Position numbers and translations under genes: made by a program | Origin: Thermaceae bacterium | GTDB taxonomy: Bacteria > Deinococcota > Deinococci > Deinococcales > Marinithermaceae | Length of the DNA: 40,832 nt | Direction: 5' to 3' | Assembly: GCA_026987375.1 (NCBI GenBank) | Contig: JALSMT010000113.1 | Span: 1-40,832, forward strand | Notes under the pieces: model-generated | The model's database searches: none | Told to the model about the DNA's origin: nothing | The model's input: only the letters and a program-made list of their open reading frames with translations | Shown here: positions 1 through 9,016 of the stretch, piece after piece | Position numbering within the stretch: the stretch's first letter is position 1 | Layout: every line of letters starts with the position of its first letter

Positions 1-81
1 ATAAACGGTAAACACGTCGAGGGTTTTCGGCCTTTCGACAAGTGGCGGGAGTTGCTGAGCGAAGCCATGGGCGCTAAGTAA
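1..81 (+). CDS. C-terminal end of a DsbA/thioredoxin-fold protein (partial)
   Basis: Frame 1 is open from the window edge to a TAA at 79-81 and encodes 26 residues. The stretch INGKHVEGFRPFDKW resembles the end of DsbA/FrnE-type thiol-disulfide oxidoreductases, where a 'xNGxxxxGxxPFxxW/F' segment precedes the last helix. The active-site CxxC would lie upstream, outside the window. A perfect GC-rich hairpin follows at 102-130. The call rests on a short motif only; the family is likely but not certain. Confidence 0.5.
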   Translation: MNGKHVEGFRPFDKWRELLSEAMGAK

Positions 82-101
82 ACAGGAAAGACAAATATCA
101 C

Positions 102-130
102 AAGGCCGCGGCCCATTGGGCCGCGGCCTT
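102..130. terminator. Bidirectional GC hairpin between convergent genes
   Basis: A perfect 13-bp inverted repeat (AAGGCCGCGGCCC / GGGCCGCGGCCTT) with a 3-nt loop lies between the ends of the DsbA-like gene (+) and the lipoprotein gene (-). Neither side has a clear T-run, so it may be a weak or bidirectional terminator. Confidence 0.6.
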
Positions 131-144
131 GTTCGGCGTGCTGC

Positions 145-666
145 TCAGAAGATCGTTACGCTGGCGACCATGTCGCTGAATTGCAGTTTCACGTTAGCCG
201 CTCCAGAGGAGGCTATTTCTACGCCCAGCCATATCTTACCGTTATTTAGGCCTTCAGCCAGCACATCGGCGTTGGGGTTTCCTAACTCGATCGGCTGCTT
301 AACGCCGTTTTCCAAAGTGTACTCACCGCTAATGGGTTTTTGCCCGTTTTTGTCACAGACCAAAAGCCCGGCAACCTCGTCGCAACCAACAGGTTTGCTG
401 GCGCTGGCGTAGAACTGAATCTGAAGCGTGGTGCCTAGGTAGCTAGGAGTTACATTGCCGCTTAGCTTGACGGTCTTGACATTTATAACGGGCTTTTCGA
501 AGCTAACAGGCTCAGCCTTATACACGACTTTGCCAGCGGTGTTGGCTACGGCGGAAGCGTCTACGGTGAAGTCCTGAAGGCCTACTTGAATCGGAGTGTT
601 TCCGCAAGCACTTAGAACGACTGTCGCGATTAGAGACAAGAGGATTAGCTGCAAGGTCTTCTTCAT
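145..666 (-). CDS. Secreted lipoprotein of unknown function
   Basis: A 173-residue protein with a lipoprotein signal: a KK n-region, a hydrophobic core and the lipobox LSAC ending at Cys21, so it is expected to be lipidated and membrane-anchored. The mature part is Val/Thr/Gly-rich with alternating hydrophobic residues, suggesting a beta-sandwich; two Cys (in VGCDE and LLVCDK) could form a disulfide. I recognise no family. It follows pyrD by 41 nt but has its own promoter (TTGTCT/TAGCAT), so it is probably not a pyrimidine gene. Its C-terminal strand (LGVEIASSG...) resembles the end of the lipoprotein at 22159-22752 (IGVELDASG...), so the two may be distant relatives. Confidence 0.75.
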   Translation of the reverse strand: MKKTLQLILLSLIATVVLSACGNTPIQVGLQDFTVDASAVANTAGKVVYKAEPVSFEKPVINVKTVKLSGNVTPSYLGTTLQIQFYASASKPVGCDEVAGLLVCDKNGQKPISGEYTLENGVKQPIELGNPNADVLAEGLNNGKIWLGVEIASSGAANVKLQFSDMVASVTIF

Positions 667-675
667 GACATTAGA

Positions 676-704
676 ATGCTACCCACAATCACCACGTAAG
701 ACAA
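676..704 (-). promoter_or_regulatory. Promoter of the lipoprotein gene
   Basis: TTGTCT (704-699) and TAGCAT (681-676) are separated by 17 nt. The -10 ends 9 nt before the ATG at 666, so the predicted transcript has a leader of only about 3 nt and no Shine-Dalgarno sequence. Confidence 0.5.
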
Positions 705-707
705 CCC

Positions 708-1613
708 CTAATTGGGGGTATGCGCCGCGCCTATCCAGTCGCGCCAGGTTTCTTCTCGCTCGCTTAGGTATTCATCGAGCCCCTTAATCACTTTATAAGG
801 AGCGTAGGGGTTGGAGAAGGTGGCCGTTCCCACCGCTACAAGACTGGCTCCGGCTAACGCCAGTTCCAAAGCGTCGGCGGCGGAGGCGACGCCGCCCATG
901 CCCAGGATGGGTCGGTCGGTGTGCCGGTAGAGCTCGTAGACCAGGCGTACGGCTACCGGTTTGATGGCGGGGCCGCTGAGACCGCCGCTGGCGTTCCCTA
1001 GGATAGGGCGTTTTTTGTCTAAATCCATGCGCATTCCGAGCAGCGTGTTGATCAGGCTGAAGCCGTCCACGCCCGCAGCCTCCAGCGCCTCGGCTACCGG
1101 CAGGATGGGCCCGTTGGGGCTCAGTTTGGCGAGAACCGGGCGCTCTGTCGCGTCCTTGACGCGGCGGACGACCTCGGCGGCGGCCTGCGGGTCGTGCGCA
1201 AAGGGCAGTCGTCCGCCGTGGACGTTGGGGCAGGACAAGTTGACCTCTATTAGGTTGGCGTAAGGGCTGACCCTGCGCGCTACTTCGGCGAAATCGCCGG
1301 CGCGGTCTCCGAAGACGTTGACGATTACCCGCGCGCCCTGTTCTTTGAGCCAGGGAAGTTCGTGCTGCAAGTACGCCTCGACACCCTTGTTTTCCAGGCC
1401 TATGGCGTTGAGCATACCCATGGGGGTTTCGGTGATGCGAGGCGTTGGCGCTCCTGCGATGGGCTCGAGCGACGTTCCTTTGGTAGTTATCGCTCCCAGC
1501 GCGGACAGAGGGTATAAGTGGGCGTACTCCAGCCCATAGTTGAAAGTTCCGCTGGCTGTTACCACGGGATTGGGGAATCGTATGCCGAGGAATTCCACTT
1601 CCAGCCGGTTCAC
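708..1613 (-). CDS. pyrD: Dihydroorotate dehydrogenase, class 1B catalytic subunit
   Basis: Oxidises dihydroorotate to orotate, the fourth step of UMP synthesis, with FMN. About 301 residues: the N-terminal LGIRFPNPVVTASGTF, the substrate motif NLSCPNVHGG, KLSPN, and the FMN-phosphate GMGGVASAADALE region are all present. SCPN carries the Cys base of class 1 enzymes, and the adjacent pyrK marks it as the NAD-linked 1B type. The frame is open back to 1757, but the start is the GTG at 1613-1611: it overlaps the pyrK stop as GTGA and follows GGAGGAGG at ideal spacing. Residues further upstream would only be pyrK read out of frame. Last gene of the pyr operon. Confidence 0.93.
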   Translation of the reverse strand: MNRLEVEFLGIRFPNPVVTASGTFNYGLEYAHLYPLSALGAITTKGTSLEPIAGAPTPRITETPMGMLNAIGLENKGVEAYLQHELPWLKEQGARVIVNVFGDRAGDFAEVARRVSPYANLIEVNLSCPNVHGGRLPFAHDPQAAAEVVRRVKDATERPVLAKLSPNGPILPVAEALEAAGVDGFSLINTLLGMRMDLDKKRPILGNASGGLSGPAIKPVAVRLVYELYRHTDRPILGMGGVASAADALELALAGASLVAVGTATFSNPYAPYKVIKGLDEYLSEREETWRDWIGAAHTPN

Positions 1614-2401
1614 CAGCGCACCTCCTCCGCCGCAAAGACGGGGCCGTCTTTGCAGGCGTGCTTTTGCCCGCTTTTCGTCATGACGGCGCAAGATAGACAG
1701 GCGCCCACCCCGCAGGCCATGTGCGCGTCGAGGCTGACGAATGCGGGGCGCCGCCAAGCGAGCGCTACCGCCGCGGCGGCTTTCATTAGCGCGTAAGGAC
1801 CCACGCTGTAAACGGTAACTTCGGCGCCGCTAGCCAGCAGTTCGTGCAGCGCGGCCGTCGGCAGCCCCGTTCTCCCTAGCGAGCCGTCTTCGCTAAAATA
1901 CTCCAGCTGCACTTCTAGGCCGCCGTATAGGGCCCGCACCAGTTCGGCGTCTTCGTTGCTAGGAGCGCCGTGCAACACGGTAACGTTGCGGCCATACGCC
2001 AGCAAACGCGCCGCCAAAAAGGCCAGAGGGGCGGCGCCTGCGCCCGCGCCTATCAAGACGGCGTCTCCTGGCGCAACGGGAAAACTGTTGCCCAAAGGAG
2101 CCAGCGCGCGCAGTCTGCTACCAGGTTTTAGTCTTACGAGTTTATGGGTGCCGGGGCCGAAGGGGGTGACTATCAGCTCTATTTCACTACCGTGCTGCCC
2201 AGCGGGAGCCAGAGGCCGCCGCAAGAGGTGACCGGGGACGGAAAGGTTGAGGAACTGCCCCGGCTTAAAGCGTAAACCGGAATCCGCGAACGACAGGACG
2301 ATGCGCTGATGAGGTCCTAGCGAATGCGAGTCAATAATTTCTACTGGGTAATCATCCCAGGCAGCCGCTGAGCCGTGAAACTCAAGCGAGCGCGGCATCA
2401 C
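1610..2401 (-). CDS. pyrK: Dihydroorotate dehydrogenase electron-transfer subunit
   Basis: Carries electrons from the PyrD FMN to NAD+ through FAD and a [2Fe-2S] cluster. The 263-residue protein has an N-terminal FAD-binding barrel ([13 protein letters not shown], then a RRPLAPAG-type segment), an NAD-binding middle ([16 protein letters not shown]), and the C-terminal cluster motif CGVGACLSC...HACKDGPVF, with four Cys in the C-x4-C-x2-C-xn-C pattern of PyrK. The ATG overlaps the end of pyrC by 20 nt and the stop overlaps the pyrD GTG, so the three genes are translationally coupled. Confidence 0.93.
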   Translation of the reverse strand: MMPRSLEFHGSAAAWDDYPVEIIDSHSLGPHQRIVLSFADSGLRFKPGQFLNLSVPGHLLRRPLAPAGQHGSEIELIVTPFGPGTHKLVRLKPGSRLRALAPLGNSFPVAPGDAVLIGAGAGAAPLAFLAARLLAYGRNVTVLHGAPSNEDAELVRALYGGLEVQLEYFSEDGSLGRTGLPTAALHELLASGAEVTVYSVGPYALMKAAAAVALAWRRPAFVSLDAHMACGVGACLSCAVMTKSGQKHACKDGPVFAAEEVRW

Positions 2402-3679
2402 GCCAGACCTCTTTTCCGGCTAGCAGCGTCAGCAGCGGCCAGCCTTTGAGCCGCCAGCCTTGCCAGGGGCTGTAGCGCGCTTTGGATAGGAAGGTTGCGG
2501 GGTCTACGCTGCGACTCGCGCCGGGGTCGAAGAGCATCAGGTCGGCGACCTCGCCGACGCGCAGACGGATTTCTTTCATACCCAAGGCCTCTCGCGGCCC
2601 ATCGCTCATCCTCGCTATCAGTTTCGCAAGCGGGAAACCGCGCTTGTCCACTAGCTCGCTGAATAACAACGGGAAGGCCACCTCGATATTAGGAATTCCA
2701 AATGGGGCGTTTTGCAGATCCCTTTCTTTTTCCGCGCGGGTGTGTGGCGCGTGATCGCTGCCAATGCTCGATATCACCCCGCTTTCCAGCGCCCGCAGCA
2801 GCGCGTCGACGTCTTCGGGTTCGCGCAGGGGCGGGGCCACTTTGAAAACAGGGTCGAAGCTGCGCCAGTTTTCCGCGGTCAGCGTCAGGTGGTGCGGCGT
2901 TACTTCGGCGTAGACGGGTAGTTTGTCGGCGTGCGCCATCTCGATTAGCTCGGCGCCGCGCTTGCTGGAGACGTGCTGTACGTAAAGGCGCACCTGGTGA
3001 CCCAGGGGCGCGGCCTTGCGTACCGCCCAGCGCAAGACCTCCAAGTCGCGGGCGATGCGCGCGGCTTCGGCTTCCGCGGGATTGCCGGGTATTCCCAGCT
3101 GAGCTGATAGCGCGCCGTCGTTCATCAAGCCTTCACCGCGCAGGCTGGTGTCTTCGGCGTGGACTGCTACGGTCAGCGAGGCGGCGGCGGCGTAGAGCAG
3201 GCCTCGCGCCAGCACTCCGGCGTCGTCATTGCTGCGGCCGTCGTCACTTAGCAAAACCGCTCCCGCTTGACGTAATAACCCGGCGGGGGTCAGGCGGCGG
3301 CCTTGCTGTTCCTCTGTCAGCGCCGCGGCTAGCAGCAGGCGCGCCCCGTCTAGCCGCGAAGCCTGCTGATAAAGGCCGCGCACGTCTTCTGGTCGTTGGA
3401 TTGCCGGTTCTGTGTTGGGCATGGCGACGACCGCAGCGTAACCGCCCTTGGCGGCGGCTAGGAGGCCGCTCCTCAGGTCTTCTTTGACCTCTTGGCCGGG
3501 AGAGCGCAGGTGCGAATGAGGGTCGAAGAGGGCGGGCGTGAGGACGAAGCCCGAGCCGTCTATCGTTGTCGCCGCCTCGCCGCCGCTTAACGAGGCGATT
3601 TTGCCGTTATTTATCAGAACGTCGCCGCGCCCGTGTTCGCCCGCGCCGTCTACCAGCAGGGCGTTTTTTATCAGCAGGC

Positions 3680-3683
<4 letters not shown>
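2382..3683 (-). CDS. pyrC: Dihydroorotase, type I
   Basis: Cyclises carbamoyl-aspartate to dihydroorotate (third step of pyrimidine synthesis). 433 residues in the usual size range of class I dihydroorotases. Metal-site motifs visible: [11 protein letters not shown] near residue 54, the [12 protein letters not shown] loop, HAED, YVQHVSS, and SDHAPHT near residue 310. The usual DPG after HxHLR is SPG here, a mild variation. The ATG overlaps the pyrB stop by 4 nt (ATGA), which fixes the start. Confidence 0.94.
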
Positions 3684-5189
<1,506 letters not shown>

Positions 5190-5200
5190 TTTTCCTCCTT

Positions 5201-5220
5201 CCCCGTCTCACGGGACGGGC
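5201..5220 (-). promoter_or_regulatory. Predicted PyrR-binding hairpin over the leader ribosome site
   Basis: On the minus strand CCCGTC / GACGGG form a 6-bp stem enclosing CCGTGA. The segment TCCCGTGAG matches the PyrR loop consensus UCCNGNGAG known from Bacillus. The Shine-Dalgarno sequence of the leader peptide starts directly after the 3' arm, so a PyrR-stabilised stem would hinder translation of the leader. Confidence 0.6.
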
Positions 5221-5234
5221 TTAAAGGTCAATAC

Positions 5235-5264
5235 AGCCTAACGCTAGGGGAAGGCCGCGGTCAA
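5235..5264 (-). promoter_or_regulatory. Promoter of the pyr operon
   Basis: TTGACC (5264-5259), 18-nt spacer, TAGGCT (5240-5235) upstream of the PyrR hairpin. The -10 is of the TANNNT type seen repeatedly in this window. Transcription would start near 5228. Confidence 0.55.
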
Positions 5265-5307
5265 GGTTTTTTGAACGCTATGATTTCGTCTTGGCTGGTC
5301 AACAGCC

Positions 5308-5336
5308 TTGCTACTTTTGGCGGCGGTTGGTAGAGT
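5308..5336 (+). promoter_or_regulatory. Promoter of rpmE
   Basis: TTGCTA (5308-5313), 17-nt spacer, TAGAGT (5331-5336); predicted start near 5343, leaving a leader of about 50 nt with AGGAGG before rpmE. It lies back-to-back with the pyr promoter. Confidence 0.5.
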
Positions 5337-5391
5337 GGGGAGCGTTGGTTGGCCGCACGACCAAGACCGTGCGCCCTCTAAGGAGGAATCC

Positions 5392-5625
5392 ATGAAGGAA
5401 GGTATACACCTCAAGCTCGTCCCCGCCAAGATCATCTGCGGTTGCGGAAACGTCATCGAAACCTACTCGACCAAACCCGAAATCCACGTAGAAGTTTGCT
5501 CGGCCTGCCACCCCTTCTTTACCGGTAAACAGCGCTTTTTGGACACCGAGGGCCGCGTGGAGCGCTTCCAGCGCCGCTTTGGCGATTCCTACAAGAAGAA
5601 CCTCAAGAAGAAGAAAAAGGCCTGA
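5392..5625 (+). CDS. rpmE: 50S ribosomal protein L31, zinc-binding (C+) form
   Basis: 77 residues. Zinc-ligand cysteines are present as CxC (Cys16, Cys18) and CxxC (Cys36, Cys39), as in type C+ L31, followed by the conserved [10 protein letters not shown] and a lysine-rich tail. The ATG at 5392 has AGGAGG 5 nt upstream; the frame is open earlier but upstream residues are not L31-like. A monocistronic unit with its own promoter and the terminator at 5636-5664. Confidence 0.97.
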   Translation: MKEGIHLKLVPAKIICGCGNVIETYSTKPEIHVEVCSACHPFFTGKQRFLDTEGRVERFQRRFGDSYKKNLKKKKKA

Positions 5626-5635
5626 CGGTAGCAAT

Positions 5636-5664
5636 AAAAAACCCCCGCCCAGGCGGGGGTTTTC
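5636..5664. terminator. Bidirectional intrinsic terminator, rpmE / EF-G2
   Basis: AAAACCCCCGCC and GGCGGGGGTTTT form a near-perfect stem with a 2-nt loop, flanked by A-runs on the left and T-runs on the right. It can terminate both rpmE (+) and the convergent EF-G2 gene (-). Confidence 0.85.
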
Positions 5665-5675
5665 GCTAACTTAGC

Positions 5676-7643
5676 CTACTCCTCCTGGGCTTCTTGAATG
5701 ATCTTTTGCGCCAGTTGTTGCGGCACCTCGGCGTAGTGGCTGAACTCTATGTTGTATGCGCCTTGACCGGCTGTCAGGCTGCGCAGGACGCGGCTGTACT
5801 CTAAAATTTCTGCGAGCGGAGCTTCGGCGTTGATGACCGCCAGAGCTCCGTCCATATCGGAACCGAGCACGCGCCCGCGGCGGCCTTGCAGGTCCGAAAG
5901 GATGTCGCCCATCTTGTCTTGGGGAACGATTATCTTCAGCTTGTAGATGGGCTCGAGCAGCGTTGGGCCGGCCTTCTCCATGACCTTGCGAAAGGCCATC
6001 GAGGCGGCGACTTGGAATGAGAGATCGGAAGAGTCTACCGAGTGATAGGAGCCGTCGTATACCGCGGCCCTAAAACCGATTACCGGATAGCCAGCCAGGG
6101 CGCCTTTCTTGGCGGCCTCTTTTATACCCTTCTCTACGGCGCTTGCGTACTTGGTGGGGATGACGCCGCCGGTGATTTCCCAGACGAATTCGTAATCTTC
6201 GGCGGGTTCCAGGCGCAGCCAGACGTCGCCGTACTGTCCGTGGCCGCCTGTCTGTTTCTTGTGTTTGCCCTGGCCTTCAGCCTTGCGGCGAATCGTCTCG
6301 CGGTAGGGGATTTTGGGCAGGCTCAGCTCCACGTCTACGCCGTAGTCTTTGAGGCGCTCCTTAGCGACTTCCAGATGCATGTCGCCCATACCCCAGAGCA
6401 GCATCTCGCCCGTTTCCTCATTGCGCTCGAGTTTGAGGCTGGGGTCTTCCTCCAGGAGCTTGTTAATCGCCTCGCCCAGTTTGGCTTCATCGCCCTTACT
6501 CTTGGGGGCTATGGCCATGAAGGTGGTGGGCTCGGGAAGCTTGGTCATGGGCACTTCTTCCGGCTCTTCGGCCCAGAGAGCCATGGTGCGGTGCAGCTCA
6601 TCTGCTTTAGGTAACGCCAGGATGTAGCCCGCCTCGGCCTTGTCTACCTCTAAGAGCTCATTGCCGCGCGGGACGGTCAGCTTGTTGAACTTGACGGTCC
6701 CCCCCTCGTACTTTAGGGAGTCCCCCGGTTTGAGTTCGCCGCGGAAGAGGCGAACGTATGCTACCTTGCCCACGAACGGTTCTACCTGGATCTTGAAGAC
6801 CTTGGCAAGAGCGGGACCTTCGCCCCAGCGCTCGATTGGGGAGGGCAGGGCTTCCAGAAAGATGTCGAGAAGCGGCTCCACGCCAATCATATTCTCGCCC
6901 GAAGCTATCGCCACCGGGTAGACGAGACCCTGGCGCACGGCGTCGTGAAACGCCTTGGCCACCTGTTCGGCGTCTGGTTCTCCGCCGCCCTCAAGGTACT
7001 GCTCGAGCAGGTTTTCATCGGTTTCCACGATGGCCTCTATGGCTTCTTCGTGGTACTTGCTAACCTGCTCTTGCATCTCGTTGGGAACCTCGCCCTCTTG
7101 ATACTTTTGGCCGTCATAGCGCAGGGCTTTGTTGTGCAAAACGTCGAGCAATCCCACCCATTTTTCACCCTCAAACCAGGGCAGGTGGACGGGCACTATC
7201 GACCCCAGGGTGGAGCGCAGGTCTTCCAGCAGCGCAAAGAAGTCCCCCCCTTTGTCGAGCTTGGTAACCACGACCATGCGCGGCAGTTCTAATCGCTCGG
7301 CCACGGTCCAGGCGCGCTCGGTTCCTATCTGCACGCCTTCGGGCGCGCTGACGGTAACCACCGCGGCGTCGGCGGCGGTGAGGGCGCCGCGAATGCTGGC
7401 TATGAAGTCCAGATAGCCCGGGGTGTCTATAACGAAAAACTTGTGCCCCTTCCAGTCGAGGGGCAAGACGGCGGTGCGCACCGAGATGCCGTGGGCCTTT
7501 TCTTCTGGAGTGTAGTCCGAGGTGGTGGTGCCTTCGGACACGCTCCCTTTCCGATCCTTGCCCCCCGTGAGGTACAAGAGCGCCTCACCGAGGGTAGTTT
7601 TTCCGCTGCCGGAGTGACCGGCTAGTGCGATTGTACGGATCAC
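5676..7643 (-). CDS. Elongation factor G-like GTPase (EF-G2 paralogue)
   Basis: 655 residues, slightly shorter than canonical EF-G. GTPase motifs: G1 GHSGSGKT (residues 9-16), G3 DTPGYLDF, G4 TKLD and G5 SAPEG. TKLD in place of NKxD is the mark of the EF-G2/translation-factor-like branch, and long stretches (VTKLDKGGDFFALLEDLRS, EGQGKHKKQTGGHGQYGDVW, HSVDSSDL) read like Thermus thermophilus EF-G2. EF-G domains II-V follow, with KKQTGGHGQYGDVW in domain IV. The role of EF-G2 is not settled; it is not the main translocase. The start is GTG at 7643 with AAAGGAGGA upstream. Not in an operon. Confidence 0.92.
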   Translation of the reverse strand: MIRTIALAGHSGSGKTTLGEALLYLTGGKDRKGSVSEGTTTSDYTPEEKAHGISVRTAVLPLDWKGHKFFVIDTPGYLDFIASIRGALTAADAAVVTVSAPEGVQIGTERAWTVAERLELPRMVVVTKLDKGGDFFALLEDLRSTLGSIVPVHLPWFEGEKWVGLLDVLHNKALRYDGQKYQEGEVPNEMQEQVSKYHEEAIEAIVETDENLLEQYLEGGGEPDAEQVAKAFHDAVRQGLVYPVAIASGENMIGVEPLLDIFLEALPSPIERWGEGPALAKVFKIQVEPFVGKVAYVRLFRGELKPGDSLKYEGGTVKFNKLTVPRGNELLEVDKAEAGYILALPKADELHRTMALWAEEPEEVPMTKLPEPTTFMAIAPKSKGDEAKLGEAINKLLEEDPSLKLERNEETGEMLLWGMGDMHLEVAKERLKDYGVDVELSLPKIPYRETIRRKAEGQGKHKKQTGGHGQYGDVWLRLEPAEDYEFVWEITGGVIPTKYASAVEKGIKEAAKKGALAGYPVIGFRAAVYDGSYHSVDSSDLSFQVAASMAFRKVMEKAGPTLLEPIYKLKIIVPQDKMGDILSDLQGRRGRVLGSDMDGALAVINAEAPLAEILEYSRVLRSLTAGQGAYNIEFSHYAEVPQQLAQKIIQEAQEE

Positions 7644-7736
7644 TTATGTCCTCCTTTCGTAGTAAACGTCATGTAACAACAAGTATACGATGAGACTTGC
7701 CAAAGGCCAGCCCGTGCGAATGTCCCTCCATGCAGG

Positions 7737-7742
7737 TATCAT
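7737..7742 (+). promoter_or_regulatory. -10 element of a leaderless JAMM transcript
   Basis: TATCAT ends 6 nt before the GTG at 7749. An in-frame TGA at 7743-7745 excludes any earlier start, and there is no good Shine-Dalgarno sequence, so the mRNA probably begins at or next to the start codon. No strong -35 is visible. Confidence 0.5.
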
Positions 7743-7748
7743 TGAGTT

Positions 7749-8132
7749 GTGCGGCTTAGGATAGCTAATGAGGCCTGGCGACAAGTCTGGCGCCAAGCGC
7801 GTGAAGCAGAGCCTGCCGAGTGCGTTGGTTTTCTTTTGGGAAAAGAGATAGCAGAGCGAGTATACCCGATGAGAAATGAATCACTATATTCCCGCAGCGG
7901 CTATGGTGTTTCCCTGCAACAGCTGCTAAGGTCGCTCAAGAAGGTTGACGAGTTGAAGATGCGTGTGCTGGCGATTTATCACTCACACCCAGACGGTGAC
8001 GCCCTCCCAAGCGCCAGAGACAAAAAAGAAGCGGCCTGGACGGTTCCTTATTTGATACTCAGTATGCGCCGGCAGGAGGCAAGGGCTTTCCTGCTGCCCG
8101 CAGCACAGGAGGTTCCGATAAGTGTTGAGTGA
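7749..8132 (+). CDS. JAMM/Mov34-type (JAB) zinc metalloprotease
   Basis: 127 residues with a complete JAMM site: Glu24 (in AECVGFLLG), His78-Ser-His80, Ser88 and Asp91, spaced H-S-H-x7-S-x2-D as in the Rpn11/Mec+ fold. Family members cleave isopeptide or C-terminal bonds next to ubiquitin-like proteins, or release cysteine from sulfur carriers. The downstream E1-like gene overlaps by 11 nt, so both are made together, which supports a ubiquitin-like or sulfur-carrier pathway. No carrier gene is present here. Specific substrate unknown. Confidence 0.88.
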   Translation: MRLRIANEAWRQVWRQAREAEPAECVGFLLGKEIAERVYPMRNESLYSRSGYGVSLQQLLRSLKKVDELKMRVLAIYHSHPDGDALPSARDKKEAAWTVPYLILSMRRQEARAFLLPAAQEVPISVE

Positions 8133-8865
8133 GACCGAGAGAGAGCGCTACAACAGGCATATCCTGCTCCCCGAAGTAGGAGAGGGCGGGCAGCGAAAAT
8201 TGCTCTCTTCTTCAGTTGTCGTGGTGGGCGCCGGTGGTTTGGGCTCGCCCTTGCTCCTCTACCTTGCTGCTGCGGGGGTGGGCAGACTAACTATCATAGA
8301 CCACGACAGAGTAGAACTCAGCAACCTGCAAAGGCAGATTCTCTATCAAGTTGATGACGTTGGCGAGCCTAAGGCTCAGGCGGCCCGCGGACGGCTTTTG
8401 CGGCTCAATCCCGATTTAGATATTCGCGCCCTGGCCGTTCGCCTGCGAGAGGAAAACTCGCTGGACCTCTTACAAGGTCACGACGTCATTGTCGCGGCCA
8501 CAGATAGCTTCCAAACCCGCTACTTGATCAACGACGCCACGATACTTTTGCAAAAGCCGCTGGTCCACGGCGCTATCCGCCGTTTTGACGGGCAGGTGAC
8601 CGTTTTCAACCTGAACGGCGGGCCATGCCTGCGCTGCTTGTACCCGTCTCCACCACCAGAAGAAACTTCTTCTTATGCGCGGGGCCTCTTGGGTCCGCTG
8701 CCGGGGGTGGTGGGGGCTATCATGGCCGCCGAAGTCCTCAAAATACTATTGGGCGTCGGCGATCCGCTATCAGGCAAGCTTTTGCTCTATGACATGCTCG
8801 AAACGCAATTTCGCAGCTTTGAGGTGCGCAAAAACCCCCTCTGCCCCGTTTGCGCCAAAAGCTAA
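8122..8865 (+). CDS. E1-like adenylyltransferase (ThiF/MoeB/TtuC family)
   Basis: 247 residues, the length of stand-alone MoeB/ThiF. ATP site GAGGLGS (36-42), NLQRQILY (68-75) with the finger Arg, and Asp128 in ATDSF. Two zinc CxxC pairs: Cys169/Cys172 and Cys241/Cys244. The family adenylates the C-terminal Gly of ThiS/MoaD/TtuB-like carriers. The Cys that usually precedes the GxLGPLPGVVG motif is replaced: the sequence reads SSYARGLLGPLPGVVG, so Ser184 sits there. The start is GTG at 8122 with AGGAGG 9 nt upstream, overlapping the JAMM gene. In Thermus one such enzyme serves thiamine, molybdopterin and tRNA thiolation; the same could hold here. Confidence 0.9.
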   Translation: MLSETERERYNRHILLPEVGEGGQRKLLSSSVVVVGAGGLGSPLLLYLAAAGVGRLTIIDHDRVELSNLQRQILYQVDDVGEPKAQAARGRLLRLNPDLDIRALAVRLREENSLDLLQGHDVIVAATDSFQTRYLINDATILLQKPLVHGAIRRFDGQVTVFNLNGGPCLRCLYPSPPPEETSSYARGLLGPLPGVVGAIMAAEVLKILLGVGDPLSGKLLLYDMLETQFRSFEVRKNPLCPVCAKS

Positions 8866-8910
8866 GTAACCGTTAAACTTGGCGGCTTTTGCATTACGCT
8901 TTTCCGCCTT

Positions 8911-8930
8911 TAGTAACTGGGACGTTACTA
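8911..8930. promoter_or_regulatory. Inverted repeat upstream of citrate synthase, possible operator
   Basis: TAGTAACtgggacGTTACTA is a perfect 7-bp inverted repeat with a 6-nt spacer, 87 nt before the citrate synthase ATG. Size and symmetry suit a dimeric repressor or activator site. No clear promoter could be fixed in this 152-nt gap. Confidence 0.35.
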
Positions 8931-9016
8931 CCGTAATAATCAGCCCTCGCTGGTGCTAAGCTTTGATAGGAACAACTAGTCGAACCTGCGCTATGCAGAC
9001 TCGGAAGGGAGCAGCT

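Noticed and set aside
793-1635. Long minus-strand frame of 280 codons
   Set aside because: Arg/Gly-rich shadow of pyrD, as are many other long frames opposite or within real genes.
1614-1757. Extension of pyrD upstream to 1757
   Set aside because: The extra residues are Arg-rich and out of frame with pyrK, which is certain there. The GTG at 1613 has an ideal ribosome site and stop-start overlap.
5311-5634. Minus-strand frame opposite rpmE
   Set aside because: Antisense of the certain ribosomal protein gene L31; no independent features.
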